This document shows positions 1 to 4,680 of a stretch of DNA of 6,474 bases, piece after piece. The stretch is from Deltaproteobacteria bacterium. GTDB lineage: Bacteria; Myxococcota_A; Polyangia; HGW-17. Where the stretch lies: assembly GCA_003249585.1 (NCBI GenBank), contig QKIM01000034.1:1-6474 (forward strand). Direction: 5' to 3'. The position numbers and the translations under genes were made by a program. The notes under the pieces were generated by a model. It did not search any database, was not told where the DNA came from, and saw nothing but the letters and a program-made list of their open reading frames with translations. Position 1 is the first letter of the stretch; each line of letters opens with the position of its first letter.

Positions 1-372
1 GGCACAGGTGAGGGTGGTCGAGATCCCCATGGTCCCATAGGCGGCGATGACTCGTGCCTGCCCGGAAATTTCCCCCGCGTCCAGTCCGGCAGGGGGTTCT
101 TCGGGATTGAACCCCGCGGGGTTCAGGGTGGACGGGACGCGGGCGCGCCCATCCACTGCAAGATCTTCAAGATATCCAAGTCCTGCATCCCCCAGGTTCC
201 AATAGGAGACCCCGCTCACCTGGACACTGGACACGGGGATGAGCGATGGCGCATCGAAGGCGCGGGCCAGGCCGACGAGCAGCTCGAGGCTGCGGGTGGC
301 GGCCTGGCCATGATCACCCCGCGCCATGGCGGTCAGGAGGTCACTGGTGAGGTATCCCTCGAAGCGTCTCAC
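1..372 (-). CDS. Aconitase X catalytic (large) subunit, N-terminal part; probable phosphomevalonate dehydratase large subunit
   Basis: This is the first 124 codons of a gene that continues past the left edge. I read it from the reverse strand with a GTG start. The residues match the start of the aconitase X (AcnX, DUF521) catalytic domain: an N-terminal GYLTSDLLTAMARGDHG segment (residues 6-22), the IPVSSVQVSGVSYWNLGDAG block (45-64), LEDLA (68-72), and the TLNPAG motif (82-87). The fragment ends at T-C (C123), where the family usually has a conserved TC.PY cysteine that may be an iron-sulfur ligand. Known members are cis-3-hydroxyproline dehydratases in bacteria and phosphomevalonate dehydratase in archaea. 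The UbiD homologue directly upstream favours the latter, making trans-anhydromevalonate 5-phosphate. The GTG overlaps the upstream stop as GTGA. AGGA at 380-383 lies 7 nt before it. A later ATG at codon 16 would remove conserved residues, so GTG is preferred. The small swivel subunit (DUF126) should lie further left, separate or fused. Family assignment is strong; the exact substrate is inferred. Confidence 0.88.
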   Translation of the reverse strand, partial: MRRFEGYLTSDLLTAMARGDHGQAATRSLELLVGLARAFDAPSLIPVSSVQVSGVSYWNLGDAGLGYLEDLAVDGRARVPSTLNPAGFNPEEPPAGLDAGEISGQARVIAAYGTMGISTTLTCA

Positions 373-1598
373 AGCAGCTTCCTGAAGTCTGTGGGATTTC
401 GTCCGGCGGGGATGGTCGCATCGATGATCCACTTGGCGGTGAGGCCATCCTCTCCCGAGGGGTCCAGGGAAGATCCCGGGCGCCGCGACAGGATCCTCAC
501 ACCCCTGTCTGGCTGGCAGCGGGTGGCAACGGCCCACTCCACGGCCTGCGCGTCGTGCGGGTCGATGTCGGTGTTGACCAGTGTGAGCCGCTTCATGGAC
601 GGGTGGGCGCGGAAGGCCGCTGAGGCGATCTCTTCGGGTGGCGCCGATGGTTCGCAGGCGATGACGCCGTGGAGCCAGCCGCAGCCACCGGGAGGAAGCG
701 CGACGGCCCTCAGGTCCGTGACCAGCGGGGCGACGGCGGCAAAGATGCTCACCGCTCGGGGGAGCCCCATGAGCAGGGCGTGCTCGGGGCCCGATGGCAG
801 GATCATGGGGACGACGGGATCTGGGCGGCAATGTATCGATGTGACCTGGAAAAGAGGCTCCATCCGCTCGAAATCTCTGGTTCCTGTGAGATCGATGAAG
901 GGACCCTCGGTGGCCAGCGCTCCAGTGAAGAAGCCCTGCAGCACCATCTCCGCCTGGACAGGGACGGTGGACCCCAGGACCTGGGTGCAGACGCCGGCTC
1001 CAGGCGTGATGGCTTCGGCCAGGAGGAGTTCCCCGCCGGGCTCAGGACGGGGAAAGGCCGCGGCCAGCGCGATGGCCGGCGATGCACCGAGGAGGACGGC
1101 CGCGTCGAGGCGCCCTCCGGCCGTGGCCAGGAGCTGGTGGAGGTGGCGGTGCACCACGCGCATGACCAGGTGCTTCTCATCGACATACTGCATCCGATGA
1201 TAGGACAGGTTCAGGCCGTGTTCAGGGGTCGCGACGGCGACGATGCCCGATGTCAGGTATGACGTGAGGGGCAGCCCGGGGAGAGAGAAAAAGGGAAGGT
1301 CGCCGAGCCTGAATGGAGCCGGAGTGTAGGGTGAAGGTGCCGGGGCCGGTAGCACGGATGTCCGGGTGAGAGCGGCGTTCAGGCCTTCTTCGAGTCCGTC
1401 AAGACCGAAGTGCGTGGCCAGCGCCTCGGGGGAGGAGAGAAGGTGGCCTGCGGTCCGTATCCCGCGCTCCGATGGCGACGACAAGAAGGGTTTTGAGCTT
1501 GCAAGCAGCCGTTCTCCCCGATTCTCGGGCGTGGGAGGGAAGGGGGGGCAGTTGAGCTCAAGCCCATCGAGGAAAATGTGCAGATCGCTAGGGTTCAT
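369..1598 (-). CDS. UbiD-family decarboxylase, probable anhydromevalonate phosphate decarboxylase (archaeal type)
   Basis: This 409-residue protein is a UbiD-type decarboxylase that would use prenylated FMN and a divalent metal in the cytoplasm. Visible landmarks are NLSYHRMQYVDEKHL (130-144), whose R135 sits where the family's catalytic Arg is expected; EGPFIDLTGT (231-240), where E231 and D236 occupy the two acidic catalytic positions of the E-R-E type site (the second is Asp here); PSGPEHALLMGLPR (268-281); LPPGGCGWLH (301-310); DIDPHDAQAVEWAVATR (344-360); SSLDPS (376-381); and TAKWIIDAT (387-395). Length and motif set resemble the archaeal enzymes that convert anhydromevalonate phosphate to isopentenyl phosphate more than E. 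coli UbiD, from what I recall of these families. The first 45 residues are poorly conserved and Pro/Ser rich. The start overlaps the upstream gene by 11 bp. GGAGA at 1611-1615 is 12 nt from the ATG, rather far, so translational coupling is likely. No ubiX (prenyl-FMN synthase) is visible in the window. An aromatic-acid decarboxylase is the alternative, made less likely by the adjacent aconitase X gene. Confidence 0.88.
   Translation of the reverse strand: MNPSDLHIFLDGLELNCPPFPPTPENRGERLLASSKPFLSSPSERGIRTAGHLLSSPEALATHFGLDGLEEGLNAALTRTSVLPAPAPSPYTPAPFRLGDLPFFSLPGLPLTSYLTSGIVAVATPEHGLNLSYHRMQYVDEKHLVMRVVHRHLHQLLATAGGRLDAAVLLGASPAIALAAAFPRPEPGGELLLAEAITPGAGVCTQVLGSTVPVQAEMVLQGFFTGALATEGPFIDLTGTRDFERMEPLFQVTSIHCRPDPVVPMILPSGPEHALLMGLPRAVSIFAAVAPLVTDLRAVALPPGGCGWLHGVIACEPSAPPEEIASAAFRAHPSMKRLTLVNTDIDPHDAQAVEWAVATRCQPDRGVRILSRRPGSSLDPSGEDGLTAKWIIDATIPAGRNPTDFRKLL
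380..383 (-). promoter_or_regulatory. Ribosome binding site for the aconitase X gene
   Basis: AGGA on the minus strand lies 7 nt upstream of the GTG at 372, inside the end of the UbiD gene. It supports choosing the GTG that overlaps the upstream stop codon as the start. Confidence 0.55.
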
Positions 1599-2613
1599 TG
1601 TCGGCGCTTTTCTCCATGAGCTTGGCGTACTTGTTCTTCAGCCGGCTGTATTTCTGGAGGAAGTCGTAGTTCTGCGCCTTGAAGCTCTTGATGTGCTCTT
1701 CCTTCTGGGATTTGGAGGCGATGCTGGCCCTGATGTCCTTGAGCTTCTCCGCTACTGCAGCGGGTTCGCTCCCCAGAAGAGGGATCTCCTGTGACGTGGA
1801 ACATTCATAGAGCGAAATCTCGGCCGCCCCCCGATAGTCGAACATGAGGATCGTCGTGGAGGGAGAGGTGGACTGGATGGTTGACGAGATCATGGAGCCA
1901 GGCAGATCCGGGAGGTGCTTCCCGACCAGCGCGACCTGGAAATTGGCCGAGGCGACGTGGTCGAGGGCCTCCGAACCCCACGTGCAGTGGGTGAATGACC
2001 AGCCTTCTTCGCCGGACAGGTGGTCCATGATTCCAGCGGCGAGGGTTGGCTCGGAGTCGACAATAAGGATGTTGAGCGGTGGGAGCTCCTGCATCCCGAC
2101 CCCTTCCTTGTACCGAAGGTGGGTCTCGGTCTCCATGAGCCTGATATGCATGTTCAGCATCATCTTGAAAAACTGCTTGTGGACCGTGTTCATCTCGTTG
2201 AGGAGGCGGTCACGGTCCTGATCCTGGGCGATACGGGTGGCGCTCTTCACCACGCAGTCGACAAGATAGGGAAAATTCTCCATTTCGTACAGGATGACGT
2301 CTTTGGCGCCTTTGCGGTAGGAACTCACCGCGGCGTGGAAACTCTCCCGCGTGGCCAGCACGAACCCGTGGGTCTGGGGGCTCACCTTGGCGATAAAGTC
2401 CAGCATGTTCAGGGCGAAGTCCACGGCGGGCGTGTCGAGCTCGAACACCGCGACCGCGAAGAACTTGTGTTCGAGGAGGTCCTTGATGGTGTTGGGTTCG
2501 GAATTCATGGTGACCATGAACCCAATGGCCTCCAGTTGGCCGACCAGCAGCCTGGAACGTTCATCCTCGGAGGCGACCAGCAGGATTTCTCTCGATAGAA
2601 ATTGGAGTGTCAT
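1588..2613 (-). CDS. Tandem receiver-domain protein with C-terminal coiled coil, no output domain
   Basis: This 341-residue cytoplasmic protein has two receiver (CheY-like) domains. The first spans about residues 9-125, with ILLVASEDE at the acidic pocket, VFELDTP (56-62) at the phosphoacceptor strand and KGAKDVI (101-107) carrying the conserved Lys. By alignment to the usual D-x-x-x-P pattern the phosphoacceptor position holds E58, with D60 two residues later. A helical linker (125-170) follows. The second receiver (about 181-295) keeps ILIVDSEPT but has G231 in LVGKHLPDLPG where Asp is expected, so it looks unable to be phosphorylated. A charged helix (300-335), probably a coiled coil, ends the protein. 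No DNA-binding, GGDEF, kinase or other output domain is visible, so it may work by protein-protein contact. It is the first gene of the operon with the UbiD and aconitase X genes. The ATG is preceded two codons upstream by an in-frame TGA, fixing the start, but no clear Shine-Dalgarno is visible. The fold is confident; the role is unknown. Confidence 0.85.
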   Translation of the reverse strand: MTLQFLSREILLVASEDERSRLLVGQLEAIGFMVTMNSEPNTIKDLLEHKFFAVAVFELDTPAVDFALNMLDFIAKVSPQTHGFVLATRESFHAAVSSYRKGAKDVILYEMENFPYLVDCVVKSATRIAQDQDRDRLLNEMNTVHKQFFKMMLNMHIRLMETETHLRYKEGVGMQELPPLNILIVDSEPTLAAGIMDHLSGEEGWSFTHCTWGSEALDHVASANFQVALVGKHLPDLPGSMISSTIQSTSPSTTILMFDYRGAAEISLYECSTSQEIPLLGSEPAAVAEKLKDIRASIASKSQKEEHIKSFKAQNYDFLQKYSRLKNKYAKLMEKSADNEP

Positions 2614-2742
2614 GGTTCAAAACGTATCAGAACGCTGCGGGCTTGGCAATATTAGAGGTAGGGCCGGGTACTTCCCGATTTCACAATAGATTGTTGACTC
2701 GGACGTTATTAGAGCCTACCTTCATGTTTTAGAGGTCTCTAA
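2614..2742. other. Divergent intergenic region with repeated TTAGAG elements
   Basis: These 129 bp separate the leftward operon from the rightward DtxR-family gene and must hold both promoters. TTAGAG occurs three times in the same orientation, at 2652-2657, 2709-2714 and 2729-2734. AGGTAGG at 2656-2662 is also matched in inverted orientation by CCTACCT at 2715-2721. For the leftward operon I see no convincing -35/-10 pair: a TCTAAT hexamer on the minus strand overlaps the first TTAGAG but lacks a good -35. Confidence 0.5.
2694..2722 (+). promoter_or_regulatory. Candidate sigma70-type promoter of the DtxR-family gene
   Basis: TTGACT (2694-2699) matches the -35 consensus at five of six positions and is followed after 17 bp by TACCTT (2717-2722), a weak -10 matching three of six. 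Transcription would start at about 2729, at the edge of the palindrome that overlaps the ribosome binding site. The weak -10 keeps confidence moderate. Confidence 0.4.
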
Positions 2743-2743
2743 A
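2728..2743. promoter_or_regulatory. Palindromic candidate operator over the DtxR-family gene's ribosome binding site
   Basis: TTTAGAG-GT-CTCTAAA is a perfect inverted repeat of 7-bp arms around a 2-bp centre, ending on the first base of the ATG. Regulators of the DtxR/MntR family bind AT-flanked palindromes of about this size, often at their own promoters. The AGAGG at 2731-2735 inside it also serves as the Shine-Dalgarno, 7 nt from the ATG. Autoregulation is inferred from position and symmetry. An RNA hairpin blocking translation is a less likely alternative because the 2-nt loop is too small. Confidence 0.5.
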
Positions 2744-3519
2744 TGCACCCAGGCCAGGCTCCCCTCAATCTGACAAGCGCTCTCGAGGATTATCTTGAGA
2801 CCATTTATGAATTTACGCAGCGTCAGGGGTTCATCAGGGTGAAGGACATTGCCCGGGTCCGCAACGTCAAGGCGGGATCTGTGTCTCCTGCCATGCGACG
2901 CCTCGCTGAACTGGGGCTCATCGAATACGAGCGCCGTGAGTACATCCGACTCACCACCCAGGGGGAGACCATGGCCCGGGAGATCTTTTCGCGGCACGAG
3001 GTGCTTTCCCGGTTTTTTTCGGAAATCCTGCGCATGGACCGCGATGAAGCCGTCCGGAATGCCTGCGCCATGGAACACTCCCTCACCGAGGATGCCAGGG
3101 ATCACCTGGTCCTCTTCATGGAATTCCTGCTCAACTGCCCCGAGGTGGATCTCGAGCTGTGGCGACGGTTCCATGACCGCCAGACGGCCCGGGCCGGTGT
3201 GGACGGATGCGGAGATTCCTGCCTCGGAACGTGTGTCTTGGGAAACCGGGACGCCGCCGCGAACGCTCCTGTCAGGCGCCTCGCCGATCTGCTCCCAGGC
3301 CACTCGGGAGTCGTCTCCATCCTCGAGGGGGACGGGGACGAGAGACGGCAGCTCCTCAACATGGGGATCATCCCGGGATCCACCATCGCCCTCGACCACC
3401 ATCACGCTGACGGCCTGTATTCCGAGGTGATTGTTGACGGTTACCTGCTCAGTTTTCCCCGCGCCATGGCTGGACGAGTCATCCTCGGAGAGGTGCCCAC
3501 GGCGGCTCCCTCCCGCTAA
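2743..3519 (+). CDS. DtxR/MntR-family metal-dependent transcriptional repressor with C-terminal FeoA domain
   Basis: This 258-residue DNA-binding repressor would sense Fe2+ or Mn2+. A winged helix occupies about residues 10-75, with the recognition region around KAGSVSPAMRRL (43-54). A metal-binding dimerisation domain follows (76-145), then a linker, then a FeoA/SH3-like domain (about 176-250, including LLNMGIIPGS at 204-213). By motif alignment with MntR and DtxR the metal ligands are D16 and E19 (in LEDYLE), H85 (SRHE), C108, E111 and H112 (CAMEH). D16 is the MntR-type residue, while C108 is the DtxR/IdeR-type residue, so the metal preference is not clear. The linker carries C156, C160 and C164 in a C-x3-C-x3-C pattern, with C132 nearby. 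No transporter gene such as feoB or mntH is in the window. The start is supported by AGAGG 7 nt upstream. The family call is firm. Confidence 0.93.
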   Translation: MHPGQAPLNLTSALEDYLETIYEFTQRQGFIRVKDIARVRNVKAGSVSPAMRRLAELGLIEYERREYIRLTTQGETMAREIFSRHEVLSRFFSEILRMDRDEAVRNACAMEHSLTEDARDHLVLFMEFLLNCPEVDLELWRRFHDRQTARAGVDGCGDSCLGTCVLGNRDAAANAPVRRLADLLPGHSGVVSILEGDGDERRQLLNMGIIPGSTIALDHHHADGLYSEVIVDGYLLSFPRAMAGRVILGEVPTAAPSR

Positions 3520-3562
3520 AGCCACGTCTCGATGGGGGTTGCTCATCTTCCTTCCTTTCAGC

Positions 3563-3592
3563 TTGATCTTTTCTTTCCGATATAAGTATATT
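3563..3592 (+). promoter_or_regulatory. Candidate promoter of the zinc-ribbon membrane protein gene
   Basis: TTGATC (3563-3568) and TATATT (3587-3592) are separated by 18 bp and match the sigma70 hexamers at four and five of six positions. They sit in an AT-rich patch, unlike the surrounding GC-rich DNA, about 40 bp before the start codon. This suggests the gene is transcribed independently of the DtxR-family gene. Confidence 0.5.
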
Positions 3593-3618
3593 GCTTCAAC
3601 TGGATATTCACATCTTAC

Positions 3619-3625
3619 GGAAAGG
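3619..3625 (+). promoter_or_regulatory. Ribosome binding site deciding the start of the membrane protein gene
   Basis: GGAAAGG is 7 nt before the ATG at 3633. The upstream in-frame TTG at 3591 lies within the candidate -10 box and has no such site, so the ATG is the better start. Confidence 0.7.
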
Positions 3626-3632
3626 TTCGACC

Positions 3633-4571
3633 ATGCAGCTCCTCTCTTCAGTACATACTTTGGCCATAGACCCAATGTTCCTGATGGCATCGATGATCAC
3701 CGAGCTCATCCAGGGGCTGAGCCTCTATCTCATCTTCGGGCAGACGGTCACCATTTTCCTCGTCGCGTTGTTGCTCCTGCACTTCACGGGGAAAGAGGAA
3801 ACCGAGAATAAGGACCAGTTCTCCATCGTCAAGATTGGTCTGTACGCCATCCAGGTGGGAGTTCTGCAGTACGCCCTTTTCGGACTCTTCCTCGTCATCG
3901 ACTTCATCTTTTCCAAAATGACCGATGCCAAGCTCGAGAGTGACGCCATCAAACTGGGGCTGCGTATCTTCTTGTCCTCCGCCATTGTCTTTGTGTTCCT
4001 CGAGGCGATGCTCATCAAGATCGGAACCGCACTGAACTTCAGGGTACGTAAACTCATCTATGGCATCGCGCTGTTCCTGGTTGGGCTCATCGGCATGTTC
4101 GCCACGGGGCTCTTCCTGTCAGCCATCCTAAAGCTTTTCGCCAAGGGCGCCGCATTCCATGTCCCCTTTGCCGCTACGGTGGTCTATGCTCCCCTCTTCG
4201 TGTATGGCGTGATGATGTACATGAAGTGGTTTGCTTCGGAGCCGGCTGAGGGGACGACCCAGACCTGCATGCCCTTCCTGGTCGGGATCGTGAACAAGAG
4301 CAGCGCCCCGGCTGCCGCGTATCCAACTGCCGCTGCGGTCGCGCCGGTTCAGCCGGTTGCTCAGCAGCAGGCCCAGCCATTTGGTCAGCCCCAGGCTGAT
4401 CCTTTCGCGCAGCAGCAGCCGCAGCAGCAGGCCTTTGGCCAGCAGCAGCCCGTCGCTGAGCAGACCGCCGCCGCCCCCGCCGGACAGAGCTGTCCCACCT
4501 GCGGTGGTTCCCCCCGGTACATCGAGCAGTACAGCCGGTACTGGTGCGATTCCTGCAACAAGTACCTGTAG
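3633..4571 (+). CDS. Five-helix inner-membrane protein with Gln/Pro/Ala-rich tail and C-terminal zinc ribbon, function unknown
   Basis: This 312-residue protein is not one I can name. Hydrophobic stretches at about residues 28-50, 66-93, 108-130, 141-168 and 178-199 suggest five membrane helices. They are followed by a low-complexity linker (about 224-284) rich in Gln, Pro and Ala, with recurring QPFGQP/DPFAQQ/AFGQQ-like units. The last 26 residues hold C287-x2-C290 and C305-x2-C308 in a CPTCGG...YWCDSCNKYL layout, a treble-clef or rubredoxin-like zinc ribbon. Similar tails with an R/TYIEQYxRYYC core are, as I recall, frequent on archaeal membrane proteins and on some deltaproteobacterial ones. 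With five helices the two termini lie on opposite sides; the K/R at 138-140 and the reduced zinc site favour a cytoplasmic tail, but this is inference. The start at 3633 is chosen over an upstream TTG because of its Shine-Dalgarno. The tail could bind a partner protein or sense zinc or redox state. Confidence 0.85.
   Translation: MQLLSSVHTLAIDPMFLMASMITELIQGLSLYLIFGQTVTIFLVALLLLHFTGKEETENKDQFSIVKIGLYAIQVGVLQYALFGLFLVIDFIFSKMTDAKLESDAIKLGLRIFLSSAIVFVFLEAMLIKIGTALNFRVRKLIYGIALFLVGLIGMFATGLFLSAILKLFAKGAAFHVPFAATVVYAPLFVYGVMMYMKWFASEPAEGTTQTCMPFLVGIVNKSSAPAAAYPTAAAVAPVQPVAQQQAQPFGQPQADPFAQQQPQQQAFGQQQPVAEQTAAAPAGQSCPTCGGSPRYIEQYSRYWCDSCNKYL
4335..4464 (+). repeat. CAG-rich low-complexity segment encoding a Gln/Pro/Ala linker
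   Basis: Runs of CAG and CAGCAG triplets alternate with GCC, CCG and TTT codons, encoding an imperfectly repeated QQQ-P-FGQ-type linker within the zinc-ribbon membrane protein. It is coding low complexity, in frame throughout, and probably forms a flexible spacer between membrane domain and zinc ribbon. Confidence 0.6.
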
Positions 4572-4649
4572 GCCGTTTCGTCCCCCCTGTCTCTTTTCGC
4601 CAAACCTGCGTGTTGAAACCTAAAAAATTGCCGAATGTACGGGGTTCCA

Positions 4650-4658
4650 TGGTATAAG
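4650..4658 (+). promoter_or_regulatory. Candidate extended -10 promoter of the lipoprotein gene
   Basis: TGGTATAAG fits the extended -10 form TGnTATAAT, differing in the last base, and starts 31 nt before the ATG. A poor -35 (TTGCCG, 4628-4633) lies 19 bp from the -10 hexamer. The transcript leader would be short, about 15-18 nt, just enough to include the ribosome binding site. Confidence 0.5.
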
Positions 4659-4666
4659 ATTGGGAC

Positions 4667-4674
4667 AGAGGTGA
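4667..4674 (+). promoter_or_regulatory. Ribosome binding site of the lipoprotein gene
   Basis: AGAGGTGA, a long match to the anti-Shine-Dalgarno sequence, ends 6 nt before the ATG at 4681 and fixes that start. Confidence 0.8.
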
Positions 4675-4680
4675 ACCGAG

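Noticed and set aside
310..1200. 296-codon plus-strand open frame
   Set aside because: It lies antisense to the UbiD-family gene, shows no recognisable domain, and its composition (Arg, Ser, Pro rich) is typical of a GC-rich shadow frame.
369..1598. Ubiquinone-biosynthesis UbiD (3-octaprenyl-4-hydroxybenzoate decarboxylase)
   Set aside because: The motif set (EGPFIDLTGT, GGCGWLHG, about 410 residues) and the adjacent aconitase X gene fit the archaeal-type decarboxylase better; no other ubiquinone genes are present in the window.
3520..3562. Rho-independent terminator after the DtxR-family gene
   Set aside because: There are pyrimidine-rich runs but no GC-rich stem followed by a U tract.
3580..3591. 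ATATAAGTATAT palindrome as an operator
   Set aside because: It overlaps the likely -10 element and is pure AT alternation, so symmetry is expected by chance; it does not resemble the TTTAGAG palindrome.
3591..3632. TTG start giving a 14-residue longer membrane protein
   Set aside because: The TTG lies within the candidate -10 box and lacks a ribosome binding site, whereas the ATG at 3633 has GGAAAGG 7 nt upstream.
2722..3690. 322-codon minus-strand open frame across the DtxR-family gene
   Set aside because: It is antisense to a clearly conserved DtxR-FeoA gene and covers its promoter; no domain is recognisable.
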